A stretch of DNA of 64,000 bases, taken from the NCBI RefSeq assembly GCF_000495835.1, contig NZ_AWGC01000028.1:1-64000 (forward strand), given 5' to 3'. Below the pieces are notes generated by a model. That model was not told the DNA's origin. It made no database searches and saw nothing but the letters and a program-made list of their open reading frames with translations. The stretch is from Asticcacaulis sp. AC402. Its GTDB lineage: Bacteria; Pseudomonadota; Alphaproteobacteria; Caulobacterales; Caulobacteraceae. Position 1 is the first letter of the stretch; the number at the start of each line of letters is the position of its first letter. Made by a program: the position numbers and the translations under genes. Below are positions 17,361 to 26,604 of the stretch, in pieces.

Positions 17361-18563
17361 ATGTTCGCCTTTACCGTTGCGCGTCGCTACCTGTTCTCCA
17401 ATCCGCTGCAGACCGTTCTGCTGGTGGCCGGCGTTGCCCTGGGCGTCACGGTCTTCATCTTCATCACCGCCCTGATTGCCGGCCTGGCGATCCTGCTGAC
17501 CGATCAGGTGACGGGCAACAGCGCCCACGTTACGCTGGACCCACCGACCCGCGTGGCGCGGGTTTTGCCGGGTGCGCAACCCATCGAATCCGTGGCCCTG
17601 GTCTCCACCGTACAGAGGCGGCAAATCCGCGACTGGCCGCGGATCGAGGGCCTGTTGCGCGCCGAACCGTCCGTCATCGCGATTAGCCCCCAGATCACGG
17701 GTAGCGGATTCCTGGTCCGCGGCGAAGCGGTCGCCCAGGTCGAGGTCATCGGCCTGGAGCCGCAGGGCATCGACGCCATTACGCCGATCTCGACCAAGAT
17801 CATCAGCGGCAGCAATGCGCTGGGCGCTGACGGACTGCTGATCGGTGAGCGCCTTGCCCAGGAATTGGGGCTCTATGCCGGCCAGGTCGTGTTGTTGCGG
17901 ACCGAGCGCAATGCCGAGCGGCAACTGACCGTCAAGGGCGTCTACCGCACCGGGCTGCAAAGCCTGGACGAGCGCGTTGCCTTTCTGTCGTTGCAAACCG
18001 CCCGTCCCCTGTTTGACCTCCCCGAGGGCGTCACCAAGATCGAGATCAAACTGAACGATCCGACGACCGCGCGTGAGGAAGCCGGTTTCCTGGCCGAAGC
18101 GACCGGTTTGCGGGCGATTTCCTGGCAGGACAAGAACCTCGACCTGGAAGGCGCCCTCAAGTCCCAGGGACAGACCGGTACGCTGATCCAGATCTTTTCG
18201 CTCATCTCCATTGTTATCGGTGTGGCCAGCGCTCTGGTCCTGTCGGCATACAGGCGGCGGCCGGAAGTCGGCATCATGCGCGCCTTTGGCATACCGTCGG
18301 GCTTCATCGCCTGGATATTCCTGCTTCAGGGGCTGTTGATCGGGCTGGCGGGCGCCGCCATCGGCTGCGCCACGGGCTATGGTTTGTGCACCTGGCTGGC
18401 AGGCTTGACCCGCGCCGATGGCACCGCGGCCCTGCCGATCGCGCCGGAGCAGGGCGGCTATGTTGCGGCGATTGTTCTGACGACGCTGGGTGCCGTCATT
18501 GCCTCGGTTCTGCCCGCCCGCGCCGCGTCGCAAATCGATCCCCTGGAGGCGATACAGCAATGA
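17361..18563 (+). CDS. ABC transporter permease (MacB/FtsX-LolC type)
   Basis: This 400-residue permease has the four-helix plan of the MacB/FtsX/LolCE superfamily. TM1 is near residues 18-45 (VLLVAGVALGVTVFIFITALIAG), followed by a large periplasmic domain of about 220 residues. The three C-terminal helices are near 275-295 (LIQIFSLISIVIGVASALVL), 315-345 and 365-390. The C-terminal FtsX domain ends ARAASQIDPLEAIQQ, the usual PxxAL/I-R ending. The ATPase is encoded separately, unlike MacB itself, so this is closer to LolC/DevC-type exporters. Confidence 0.88.
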   Translation: MFAFTVARRYLFSNPLQTVLLVAGVALGVTVFIFITALIAGLAILLTDQVTGNSAHVTLDPPTRVARVLPGAQPIESVALVSTVQRRQIRDWPRIEGLLRAEPSVIAISPQITGSGFLVRGEAVAQVEVIGLEPQGIDAITPISTKIISGSNALGADGLLIGERLAQELGLYAGQVVLLRTERNAERQLTVKGVYRTGLQSLDERVAFLSLQTARPLFDLPEGVTKIEIKLNDPTTAREEAGFLAEATGLRAISWQDKNLDLEGALKSQGQTGTLIQIFSLISIVIGVASALVLSAYRRRPEVGIMRAFGIPSGFIAWIFLLQGLLIGLAGAAIGCATGYGLCTWLAGLTRADGTAALPIAPEQGGYVAAIVLTTLGAVIASVLPARAASQIDPLEAIQQ

Positions 18564-19234
18564 CCCGTCTGCTGGAGGCGCGCGGCATCGAAAAGACCTT
18601 TCACAACGGGGACGAAGACACCCAGGTGCTGAAAGGGATCGATCTTGATCTGGAGCCAGGGGAGATGGTCGCCCTTTTGGGCGCGTCGGGCTCCGGCAAG
18701 TCAACGCTGCTGTCGATTGTTGGTCTGTTGCTGCGCCCCAGCGCCGGCACGCTGACGATCAGCGGCCAGGCGATCGACGGCCTGTCCGAAAAGGAACGCA
18801 GCCATTTCCGCAATACGCGCCTGGGCTTTGTCTTTCAGTTCCATCATCTCTTGCCGGATTTTACAGCGCTGGAGAATGTCGCCTTTCCGGCGGCGGCGCC
18901 GGCGGGCGGCCTGTCACGGCAAATGCGTGAACGCGCAGGCGAATTGCTGGGCCGGGTCGGATTGTCCGATCGCGTCGACTTTGGCGCCAAGCGCCTTTCG
19001 GGCGGGCAGAAACAGCGCGTTGCCATTGCCCGCGCGCTGATGAACGCGCCCGATCTGGTGATCGCCGATGAACCGACCGGTAATCTCGACCGCGAGTCGG
19101 CGGACCGGGTTCTGGACCTGATGCGCGAGGTCAATAAGGCGGATGGAGCGACCTTTCTGATCTGCACCCACGACGAAAGCGTTGCCGCGCGCTGCACGCG
19201 GCGCATCACCCTGCTTGACGGCCGCGTGAGTTGA
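18560..19234 (+). CDS. ABC transporter ATP-binding protein (MacB/LolD type)
   Basis: This 224-residue ATPase powers the preceding permease. Walker A is GASGSGKST (near residue 45), the Q-loop is FVFQFHHLLPDFT, the signature is LSGGQKQRVAIARAL, Walker B is LVIADEPTGNLD and the H-loop is ICTHDES. The start is the ATG at 18560, which overlaps the permease TGA (ATGA, four bases), indicating translational coupling. The open frame extends further upstream only as a shadow of the permease. It ends the efflux operon. Confidence 0.93.
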   Translation: MTRLLEARGIEKTFHNGDEDTQVLKGIDLDLEPGEMVALLGASGSGKSTLLSIVGLLLRPSAGTLTISGQAIDGLSEKERSHFRNTRLGFVFQFHHLLPDFTALENVAFPAAAPAGGLSRQMRERAGELLGRVGLSDRVDFGAKRLSGGQKQRVAIARALMNAPDLVIADEPTGNLDRESADRVLDLMREVNKADGATFLICTHDESVAARCTRRITLLDGRVS

Positions 19235-19324
19235 GCGAGGGGTCGCGGAATATTGGCCGCGCCGATGGTCCGTTGACCGTGGCGGTGCGTATGATCGTTA
19301 ACGATCACTGGAGTGAGCTCAGCG

Positions 19325-20131
19325 ATGAACCTTTACCTCTGTGCCGTCATGGCCGGTGTGACCACCTTGCTGCTGGGCGGTTGCGCCAGCGCGCCCCTGA
19401 CGACCGCATCGACCCTGTCGTCTTCGGACCAGTTGAAGCCCGGCAAGACGGGAAGGACCACGACCACGGAATATCGCGACGGTCCGGCCCTGGCGCAGGT
19501 TAAGCGCGTCTACCTGCATCCGACGGAGCTGGTGACCGGTGACGCGGCGCGTTACACGCTGAAAGACGACGAAAAGGAACTGGTGCTGGCCGAGGTCGAG
19601 GCGCAGTTGTGCTTTGAACTGGCCGAGCGTTACGAACTGGTCCGTGAACCGGGGCAAAGCGATGCCGAGGTGACGTCAGCGGTGACGTGGTTCGAGCCGA
19701 CGGGCACAGCCGGGTCAGGCGCCGCCGCGGCGGTGAACTTCTTCATTCCCGGACCCCTGGGGGTGCGGCTGCCCGGAAGCCTCGGTGGTCTGGGTGGCGA
19801 AGCCGAGATGACGGCCGACAAGCGTCAGATCGCCGCTATTGTCTGGGCCCGTCAGGCTCAGGCCGTCGGTACCGACTCGCCGTCCCTGTCGCGTCTGGGC
19901 GATGCACTGCAATTCGCGGAACCCTTCGCGGACGATGTAGCGCGCGTGATGTCACCAGACCCGCTGCCGCAGCAAAAAACCTACACCGCGGCCAACGATC
20001 CGTGTGCAGAGTATGGCGACCGAATTCAGGCCTCCGGCTTCATATTCGACAAGGTTACGGGTGTCTATATACCATCCGGACGCAAGAAAACCCCGACCGG
20101 CGAGGCTTCGGACAAGAGCGCAATTCAATAA
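19325..20131 (+). CDS. DUF3313-like outer membrane lipoprotein
   Basis: This 268-residue predicted lipoprotein has a signal peptide (MNLYLCAVMAGVTTLLLGGC) with a good lipobox (LLGGC), so Cys20 should be acylated. The mature part (VKRVYLHPTELVTGDAARYTL ... ELAERYELVREPG) resembles DUF3313 proteins. I chose ATG 19325 because a GGAG lies 12 bases upstream, although a GTG at 19313 is also in frame. The last codons and the TAA stop (agcgcaattcaataa) match the start of repeat family 1, so the gene end appears to be supplied by that element. Function unknown; an envelope role is inferred. Confidence 0.75.
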   Translation: MNLYLCAVMAGVTTLLLGGCASAPLTTASTLSSSDQLKPGKTGRTTTTEYRDGPALAQVKRVYLHPTELVTGDAARYTLKDDEKELVLAEVEAQLCFELAERYELVREPGQSDAEVTSAVTWFEPTGTAGSGAAAAVNFFIPGPLGVRLPGSLGGLGGEAEMTADKRQIAAIVWARQAQAVGTDSPSLSRLGDALQFAEPFADDVARVMSPDPLPQQKTYTAANDPCAEYGDRIQASGFIFDKVTGVYIPSGRKKTPTGEASDKSAIQ

Positions 20132-20173
20132 AGTGTGAGGCACTTTTCGGATACATTGCGCGATAAGGTAAAA
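20113..20173. repeat. Dispersed palindromic repeat family 1, copy at the DUF3313 gene end
   Basis: The sequence agagcgcaattcaataaagtg ... cacttttcggatacattgcgcg is a diverged copy of family 1. It includes the TAA stop codon of the upstream gene at 20129-20131. Confidence 0.75.
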
Positions 20174-20175
20174 AT

Positions 20176-20312
20176 TATACCAACCCGCGAAATTCTTGAC
20201 ACACCGCGGGTTGGCAAGCGCGCCAGCGTATGTTTCTGGGGCGCCTAGTCCGGCGTTTGAGTTGAAAAAATGCGAATACCAAGCGTCATTTTTTGTGAGG
20301 CTTGGTACTTGA
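20176..20312. repeat. Dispersed repeat family 2, single copy
   Basis: Two stem-loops are joined by a linker. The first is accaacccgcg...cgcgggttgg and the second is accaagcgtca...tgaggcttggt. The linker contains ggggcgcctagtccggcg. The same unit occurs twice in tandem at 49556-49860. Confidence 0.85.
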
Positions 20313-20401
20313 GCGAAATCCGAGACCGGGCCTGACTGTGCATTAAGTCCTCTTTTATATCAGTCTGTTATAGTGACGCCTGGTCTTGAACGGATGGCGC
20401 C

Positions 20402-22396
20402 GTGTTGAAAACCTTCATAGGCAGATTGAGAGAGCTTTTTACCGTTTCCGGCGACAGCCCGGAACTGGTACAGGCGCAGTTTCGCGCCTTCTGCAGGCAG
20501 ATGCCCACCCTCTACTTTATCCTGACCGTCAGCACCCTGGCGGTCAGCTATACCTTTTCTTCGCGCGCACCGCTGTGGCTGTCGGTGTACCTGCCCGTGG
20601 CGGTGTGTCTGATCTGCGTCGGGCGTTTCGTATGGTGGCTGCGCGCCGGGGGCAAGCCCGTCTCGCACGAAGTCGCCCTGCATCACCTGCGACTTACCAA
20701 TGTCCTGGCCGCGCTCTTGTCCGTGGCGCTCTCCACCTGGGGTCTCAACCTGTACGGTTATGGCGACGCCCACGCCCAGGGGCATGTCATCTTCTATATG
20801 GCGCTGACCGTGATTGGCTGCATCTTCTGTCTGATGCACCTGAGATCGGCGGCCATCGCGGTGACCCTGATCGTTATCGTCCCCTATATCCTCTTCCTCA
20901 TGGCCAAAGGCGGACCGACCGAACGGGCAATTGCTGTCAATCTGGCGCTGGTCTGCATGGCGATGATCAGCGTTCTGCTGACCCACTATCGTGACTTTAA
21001 GGCCCTGATCGCGTCGCGCCGTGACTTGACCCGCCAACAGGCCGAAACCCAGGCCCTGTCCAATGAAAACTTTCGCATCGCCAATATTGACGCCCTGACC
21101 GGCCTGGCGAACCGGCGACGCTTCTTTTACGATGCCGAAGCCGCCTTCGACGTCGTGCGCGACAGCCGCATGCCTTTGGCAATCGGCGTCATCGATCTGG
21201 ATGGCTTCAAGCCGGTAAATGATACGTTCGGCCATGCTGTCGGCGACCGCGTCCTGGTTGAAGCCGCCGAGCGTTTCGGTGCGATTGTTGCAGCAACGCG
21301 CCCGCTGAAGGCCGCGGTCTACCGCCTGGGGGGCGATGAATTCGGCCTCATCGTCCAGGGCGACATGACCGCGACCGATCTGGAAGATCTGGGGCGGCGG
21401 CTGACAGAAGTGATGTCACGGCCCTTCCGCACGGGTCAAGCCCATGCCCAGATGGCTTGTTCGGTTGGTTTCGCGCAATGGCCACGGTCCGGTGACAGCG
21501 CTGAAAGCCTTTTCGAGTGCGCCGACTATGCCCTCTACCATGCCAAACGGCACCTGCGGGGGCAGACCGTCCTGTTTTCCGCGGAACACCAGGCCGAAAT
21601 CATCAATCAGAGTGTCGTCGAGCGCAATCTGCAGGCGGCCGATCTGTCGGCAGAGCTCTCTCTGGTCTATCAACCCCTGATCGACCTGCGCACCGGTGGC
21701 ACCGTCGGCTTCGAAGCCCTGGCGCGCTGGGACAATCCAACATTGGGGCGAGTCGGGCCGGCGGTTTTCATTCCGGCCGCCGAACGGGCCGGTCTGATAG
21801 GCACGGTGACCCGTGTACTTCTCGAAAAGGCGCTGCGCGAAGCCCGCACGTGGCCGTCGGCTATCGGGCTTTCCTTCAATCTGTCCGCCCACGATATCTG
21901 CGCCGCCGAGGGCGTCGTGCGGCTGATCGCTATCGTCCATGCCAGTGGTATCGACCCGAAACGCATCGACTTCGAAATCACCGAGACCGCCATGGCGGCG
22001 GATTTCGAACGCGCCCATCAGTCAATTACGGCACTGAAAGCCCTGGGCTGCCAGGTGTCGCTGGATGACTTCGGCACCGGCTATTCGTCACTGAACTATG
22101 TTCACCGGCTGCCGCTGGATCGAATTAAGGTCGACCGCAGCTTCGTCGCCGATCTCGACACCAACCCGGCGAGCCGCAAGATCGTCAAAAGCCTGACCTC
22201 GCTATGCCTGGATTTTGGGCTCACTTCGGTGATCGAAGGCGTCGAAACCGCTGAGCAACTGGAGGTCCTGGCCGGTCTCAACGGTGACCTGGCGCAGGGC
22301 TACCTGTTCGCCCGCCCCATGCCGGCGTTGGAGATACCGGCTTATCTGGCCGGTGAAGCCATCGCCTTTACCGCCCCCCTCGTCCGAAGGGATTGA
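20402..22396 (+). CDS. Bifunctional GGDEF-EAL cyclic-di-GMP enzyme with membrane sensor region
   Basis: This 664-residue inner membrane protein has about six N-terminal membrane helices within residues ~35-205. The GGDEF domain (LTGLANRRRFFYD ... RLGGDEFGLI, GGDEF at 310-314) is intact and is followed by an EAL domain with EAL at 438-440. EAL catalytic residues are visible in order: EAL, FNLSA, FEITETA, LDDFGTGYSSL, IKVDRSF, IEGVET and QGYLFARP. Both activities may therefore be present. The inhibitory RxxD motif is not seen before GGDEF (RPLK instead). Translation begins at GTG 20402. It leads a row of co-directional genes (RTX protein, kinase, regulator), suggesting a link between c-di-GMP and surface proteins. 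Confidence 0.93.
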   Translation: MLKTFIGRLRELFTVSGDSPELVQAQFRAFCRQMPTLYFILTVSTLAVSYTFSSRAPLWLSVYLPVAVCLICVGRFVWWLRAGGKPVSHEVALHHLRLTNVLAALLSVALSTWGLNLYGYGDAHAQGHVIFYMALTVIGCIFCLMHLRSAAIAVTLIVIVPYILFLMAKGGPTERAIAVNLALVCMAMISVLLTHYRDFKALIASRRDLTRQQAETQALSNENFRIANIDALTGLANRRRFFYDAEAAFDVVRDSRMPLAIGVIDLDGFKPVNDTFGHAVGDRVLVEAAERFGAIVAATRPLKAAVYRLGGDEFGLIVQGDMTATDLEDLGRRLTEVMSRPFRTGQAHAQMACSVGFAQWPRSGDSAESLFECADYALYHAKRHLRGQTVLFSAEHQAEIINQSVVERNLQAADLSAELSLVYQPLIDLRTGGTVGFEALARWDNPTLGRVGPAVFIPAAERAGLIGTVTRVLLEKALREARTWPSAIGLSFNLSAHDICAAEGVVRLIAIVHASGIDPKRIDFEITETAMAADFERAHQSITALKALGCQVSLDDFGTGYSSLNYVHRLPLDRIKVDRSFVADLDTNPASRKIVKSLTSLCLDFGLTSVIEGVETAEQLEVLAGLNGDLAQGYLFARPMPALEIPAYLAGEAIAFTAPLVRRD

Positions 22397-22452
22397 AGCG
22401 AGGGGCGCTTGCCACCGATACTTGCGCAACAAAGCAAGGCTCGGAGGACAAG

Positions 22453-23748
22453 ATGGCGCTCTATAATGGCAACAATTCTGACAACCTGATCACCGGTTCG
22501 AACCTGGCGGATCAAATCAACGGCCGCAACGGCAATGACGTGCTGGATGGCGGCGACGGCGATGACCTGATCGATGGCGGCAATGACCATGACGTCCTCT
22601 ATGGCGGGGCAGGACATGATAGCCTTTACGGCGGGTCGGGCAATGACAACCTGATCGGCGGTGCCGGCAATGACCGGCTGTATGGCGGTCTGGGTCAGGA
22701 TTGGGCGACCTATACCGGCGGTGCGGCTATTGTCGCCAATCTCAACACCGGCATCGTCACCGGCCAGGGCAGCGATACGCTGAACGGCATCGAAAACATC
22801 ATGGGGTCGGATTTCGGCGATGTCCTGCAGGGTAATGCCAGCGCCAACAAGCTCCATGGCGGTGGGGGCGACGACCGCTTCCTCGTGTCCTATGGTTATG
22901 ACGAACTGGTGGGTGGCAGTGGCAGGGACGTGCTTGACCTTATTAACGCCGGTCCGGTCCAGGTCAGTCTTTTGCAGGGGACGTACTACATCAACAATAG
23001 CAATGCCGGCACAGCGACGGGCTTTGAGGACATTCTGGGCGGTAATTCCAACGACTTTTTGCGTGGCGACAACGGCGCCAACCTGATCGATGGACGCGGC
23101 GGCCACGATACCCTGGAAGGTCAGGGCGGTGCCGACTGGCTGACCGCGAGCGGTGGTAATGACAGCCTGACCGGCGGGGCAGGCAATGACAGCTTCGTCA
23201 TTGCCACCAACAGCGGCAATGTCGTCATCAACGACTTTACCCAGGGTTCCGACATTATCGACCTGTCCTTCTATTTCGACCAGAGCGGTCAAAGCGCGCT
23301 GTGGTCGGCAAGTGCTGCGCAGCAGGGCGCCAACACCGTCCTGACACTGACGGGAGCCTCGCAGACTGTGACGGTGACGCTCAACAATGTCGGCCGTGCC
23401 AGCTTGACGGCAGCTGATTTCCTTCACCCCGCACCGACTCTTCCGGCGCCGGCTTATGTGCCGAGCAGCGATGTTTTCGTCGCCACACCGGTATCGGGCG
23501 GCGGCGCCCAATGCCTTGTTATTGGCCAGTTCGATGACGGACTGGACCTGATCGACTTGTCGGCCTTCGGGTATGTCTATGACCCCGGCCTGGGCGACTA
23601 TGTGGCGACCGTATGGTACGACAATGGCTTGACGCAGGTTGGCTCTGACGTCGTCACAACTTTCCACGACGGTAGCGGTGCCACCTTCACTTTGGTGATC
23701 GGAAACACCCAGTTGAGCCAACTCGACCTGAGCGACTTTATTCTCTGA
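22453..23748 (+). CDS. RTX calcium-binding protein (431 residues)
   Basis: This predicted type I secreted protein begins directly with RTX repeats. Residues ~15-85 carry about seven GGxGxDxLx nonapeptides (GGDGDDLIDGG, GGAGHDSLYGG, GGSGNDNLIGG). A second block is near 215-260 (GRGGHDTLEGQGGADWL). The remainder is beta-rich, with two VINDFTQGSDIIDLS-type motifs (near 263 and 365) and an LDLSDFIL end. These are typical of C-terminal secretion signals in RTX proteins. The ATG at 22453 has a strong ggagga site. It is 57 bp after the GGDEF-EAL gene and 27 bp before the sensor kinase, so an operon is likely. No enzymatic domain is apparent. Confidence 0.88.
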   Translation: MALYNGNNSDNLITGSNLADQINGRNGNDVLDGGDGDDLIDGGNDHDVLYGGAGHDSLYGGSGNDNLIGGAGNDRLYGGLGQDWATYTGGAAIVANLNTGIVTGQGSDTLNGIENIMGSDFGDVLQGNASANKLHGGGGDDRFLVSYGYDELVGGSGRDVLDLINAGPVQVSLLQGTYYINNSNAGTATGFEDILGGNSNDFLRGDNGANLIDGRGGHDTLEGQGGADWLTASGGNDSLTGGAGNDSFVIATNSGNVVINDFTQGSDIIDLSFYFDQSGQSALWSASAAQQGANTVLTLTGASQTVTVTLNNVGRASLTAADFLHPAPTLPAPAYVPSSDVFVATPVSGGGAQCLVIGQFDDGLDLIDLSAFGYVYDPGLGDYVATVWYDNGLTQVGSDVVTTFHDGSGATFTLVIGNTQLSQLDLSDFIL

Positions 23749-23775
23749 TTTACCCAAACAGGTTACACACTTGCT

Positions 23776-25773
23776 ATGGGCATGACAGGGGAAGTCCAGC
23801 TGGCCAAGGCATGGCGCACCGTGGCGCGGATCGGGGACCTCTCCGATCCGCGCAGCCTGGCCGTGCGCGCTGCCATTCTGGTGGCCGTTCTGATTGCCTC
23901 TCAGGTCCTGCTGTGGGCCATGATCACGACGGCCGAGCGGTTGTCGCGGCCGGCCGGTATCGCCAGCCAGGCCGAAGTCGCGTATCGCATGCGCGGGGAA
24001 GACGGCGCTTTGGGGACCCCCGCAAAGGCCGGCCACGAAGGCACTGACGGTTATGTCGTCCGCGCCGGTGACAGCGATATAGCTATCGTCTATTCGCTGT
24101 CGTTTGAGGTCACCGACCCGGCCAAACCTCAGGCGCTCTATCTCTCGATCCGCGAGCAGATTCACGAAATCCTTGTCAATGGCCACCTGGTTCAGCCGCA
24201 ACTGGCGCTCAACAAGGTTCGGGGCGTGGTCAATTCGGAACCCGGCCTCTATGTCCTGCCGGCGCGGGCCCTAAAGTCCGGTAAAAATGTCATTACCGTC
24301 GAACAGAGTCGCTTTGGCTATGCCTATGCCCTGCCGGAGTTTGCCATCGGCCCGGCCGAGGATCTGGGCGCGGCCTATCGCTGGAAGACGTTTTTCACCG
24401 TCGACCTGGCCCTGGGCGGGATCTTCATCCTTGGCTTTACCGCTCTGCTGGTCCTGGTTATTGACTGGCCAGCCGGGGACCGTCGCCGGGCACGAGCCCT
24501 GGTGGCGCTGCTGCTGTCCAGCGCCGTGGTCACCTGTCTTTTCTCCTTCACCCCGACCTTCGGGGTGCCGCTGAACGTCATTGTCTGCCTCTTGATGCTG
24601 GCCGGCCTGGGCAATAGCCTGGCCGTTCTGTGGTATGTCCATTGTGATCTCGGCCTGCCGCAGGCGTGGCTACGGCGCCTGGCGCAGGGCGGGCTCGTCC
24701 TGGCCAGTCTGGTGATATTGCAACTGATCGCAGGGCTGGTCGCCCCTGAGCTCGCTGCGCGCCTGACCTATCTCAGCCTCGACCTGTCGCATTATGTCAT
24801 CGCGGGCGTTGGCATTTTGGCTGTGCTGCTTCTGGCCGGCGCCGTGGCGGTATTGCGGCCGTCGCGCTGGGGTGAGCGTCTGGCCGTCATGGTCTGCCTG
24901 TCGACCTTCGCGCTCGACCATGTCAGCTCGCTGATCGACCTGACCGCGCCGTTCGCGCCGAATCTGCCGTTGACGCTGTACCTGTCGCCTGTGGTTGGGG
25001 TCCTGCTGGGCTTGGCTATGCTGCTGTCGATTGCGCGTCAGGCCGGCGAGTCGCGCCGTGTTGTCGCCACAGCCAACGATGTCCTGGAAGCAACACTCAA
25101 GGCCCGCGAAGATGAACTGCGCGCCGGCCATGAACGCCAGCAGACACTGATGCAACGCCAGGTCCTGCTTGAAGAACGCCAGCGCATCGTTCGCGACATG
25201 CATGACGGCATCGGTGGGCAGTTACTGGGCCTCATGCTGCAGATCCGCGGCGGCCATATTGCACCCCCTGCCATCGAAGCCTCGTTGCAGACCTCGATCG
25301 ATGACCTGCGCCTGATCGTCGACTCGCTCGACTCGGCGGAGGAGGGACTTTCGGCTGCCCTGCGCGCTTTCGAATACAGAGTCCGCTCCCAGATCGAAGG
25401 CGCCGGTCTTGGCTTTGCCGTTGATCTAAGCCTGGGCGATGGCGACGGCCTGCGACCAGGGCCGCGCGCCTCCTTGCAGATACTGCGCATCCTGCAGGAG
25501 GCTCTCAGCAATGCCCTGCGGCATGCGGTGGCGACGCGTCTCACCCTGGAGGGCGGGGTGTCGGACGGCGTCCTGACCTTGCGCCTCGGGGACGATGGTC
25601 GCGGCTTCGTGCCAGGCGAAAAGGGCGGGCGAGGCCTGGGTAACATGAAAGCGCGCGCGAAACGGCTGGGCGGTCAGCTTGACATCGTCTCGGGTGCGCA
25701 GGGCACCCGCGTCGTATTCACCGTGGCGGTCGCGGGGCTCAACCGGCTGGCGGCCGAGGAGGTGGCGCTATGA
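23776..25773 (+). CDS. NarX-type membrane sensor histidine kinase
   Basis: This 665-residue kinase has an N-terminal helix (residues ~30-52) and a periplasmic region of about 160 residues. Six or seven further membrane helices follow (about 220-420), resembling 7TM-DISM-type sensors. A coiled coil leads to a HisKA_3 dimerisation domain with the phospho-acceptor in VRDMHDGIGGQLLGLML (His476). The HATPase_c domain has the N box (EALSNALRHA), the G1 box (GDDGRGFVPG) and GRGLGNMKARA. It overlaps the response regulator start by four bases, so the two form a cognate pair. The signal is unknown. Confidence 0.92.
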   Translation: MGMTGEVQLAKAWRTVARIGDLSDPRSLAVRAAILVAVLIASQVLLWAMITTAERLSRPAGIASQAEVAYRMRGEDGALGTPAKAGHEGTDGYVVRAGDSDIAIVYSLSFEVTDPAKPQALYLSIREQIHEILVNGHLVQPQLALNKVRGVVNSEPGLYVLPARALKSGKNVITVEQSRFGYAYALPEFAIGPAEDLGAAYRWKTFFTVDLALGGIFILGFTALLVLVIDWPAGDRRRARALVALLLSSAVVTCLFSFTPTFGVPLNVIVCLLMLAGLGNSLAVLWYVHCDLGLPQAWLRRLAQGGLVLASLVILQLIAGLVAPELAARLTYLSLDLSHYVIAGVGILAVLLLAGAVAVLRPSRWGERLAVMVCLSTFALDHVSSLIDLTAPFAPNLPLTLYLSPVVGVLLGLAMLLSIARQAGESRRVVATANDVLEATLKAREDELRAGHERQQTLMQRQVLLEERQRIVRDMHDGIGGQLLGLMLQIRGGHIAPPAIEASLQTSIDDLRLIVDSLDSAEEGLSAALRAFEYRVRSQIEGAGLGFAVDLSLGDGDGLRPGPRASLQILRILQEALSNALRHAVATRLTLEGGVSDGVLTLRLGDDGRGFVPGEKGGRGLGNMKARAKRLGGQLDIVSGAQGTRVVFTVAVAGLNRLAAEEVAL

Positions 25774-26435
25774 CCGGGCCGGCGCGGGTGCTGATCGTCG
25801 AAGATGACGAGGTCTTTTCGCGCTACATGGTCGATGCCTTGTCACGCGCCCCCGATATCGCGGTCGCAGGGACGGCAGCCGACCTGGCGGACGGACTGGC
25901 AATGCTGGCTGTGCGGCCCGATCTGGTTCTGCTGGACCTGGGCCTGCCCGATGGTAGCGCCCTGCCGATCATCGAGGCGCTGCGGGCCCAGAACCCCAAG
26001 GCACGTGTCCTGGTCATCACTGTGTTCGAGGACCGGGCCAGCGTGCTGAAGACCCTGCGCGCCGGTGCGGACGGCTACCTGTTGAAAGACACCGGACCGG
26101 ACAAGCTGATCGAATGCGTCCGCGCGACCCTGGGCGGCGAGACGCCAGTCAGCCCGCGCGCTGCCGGCCACCTGCTCAGCCTGCTGCGGGAGGACGAGCC
26201 TTCCGTCGCAGCGCCGGCATCACCCCTGAGCGCGCGCGAACAGCAACTTCTCGAACTGATCGCCCAGGGTCTGAGCCGCAAGGAGGCGGCCCGGGTCATG
26301 GGGATTTCGCCCTATACGGTGGCGGAATACATCCAGGGCATTTACCGCAAGCTGTCGGTTCGATCGCGCGGCGCGGCCGTGCGCGAGGGTATCCATAGCG
26401 GTCTGATTTCCGGCAGCCGGCCGGCGGGTGAGTAA
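25770..26435 (+). CDS. NarL/FixJ-family response regulator
   Basis: This 221-residue transcription factor has an N-terminal receiver: acidic residues in IVEDDEVF, phospho-Asp in LVLLDLGLPDG, and K in GYLLKDTG. The C-terminal LuxR-type HTH is LSAREQQLLELIAQGLSRKEA ... ISPYTVAEYIQGIYRKL (about residues 150-205). Its ATG overlaps the kinase TGA, giving translational coupling. Targets cannot be determined; the neighbouring RTX and GGDEF-EAL genes are candidates by context only. Confidence 0.93.
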   Translation: MTGPARVLIVEDDEVFSRYMVDALSRAPDIAVAGTAADLADGLAMLAVRPDLVLLDLGLPDGSALPIIEALRAQNPKARVLVITVFEDRASVLKTLRAGADGYLLKDTGPDKLIECVRATLGGETPVSPRAAGHLLSLLREDEPSVAAPASPLSAREQQLLELIAQGLSRKEAARVMGISPYTVAEYIQGIYRKLSVRSRGAAVREGIHSGLISGSRPAGE

Positions 26436-26453
26436 TGGTGTCGCGTTGAGTCG

Positions 26454-26500
26454 AGAGCGCAATCCGATAAAGTGGACACCACTTTATCGGATTGCGCTCT
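26454..26500. repeat. Repeat family 1, perfect 22-bp palindrome
   Basis: The arms agagcgcaatccgataaagt(gg) and (cc)actttatcggattgcgctct are perfectly complementary over 22 bp around a 3-base loop. It lies just past the NarL-type gene. A hairpin this stable could stop or stabilise transcripts. Confidence 0.95.
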
Positions 26501-26501
26501 A

Positions 26502-26604
26502 TAGCGAGATGGCTTTTGGTAGAAGCGCCATCTCGCTCTAAGTTTTTGTTTTGTCGCGCAATTTGTCCGAAAGGTGCGTCACACTTTATCGGATTGCGCT
26601 CTAG
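26502..26604. repeat. Dispersed palindromic repeat family 1, full copy ending in a stop codon
   Basis: The first palindrome is tagcgagatggc...gccatctcgct. The linker aagtttttgttttgtcgcgca and a second part ending atcggattgcgctctag follow. The final CTAG provides the TAG stop (26601-26603) of the minus-strand receiver gene. Confidence 0.88.

Noticed and set aside
22342-24201. 619-residue minus-strand open frame
   Set aside because: It runs antisense across the RTX gene and into the kinase gene, crossing real gene boundaries; it is a composition shadow.
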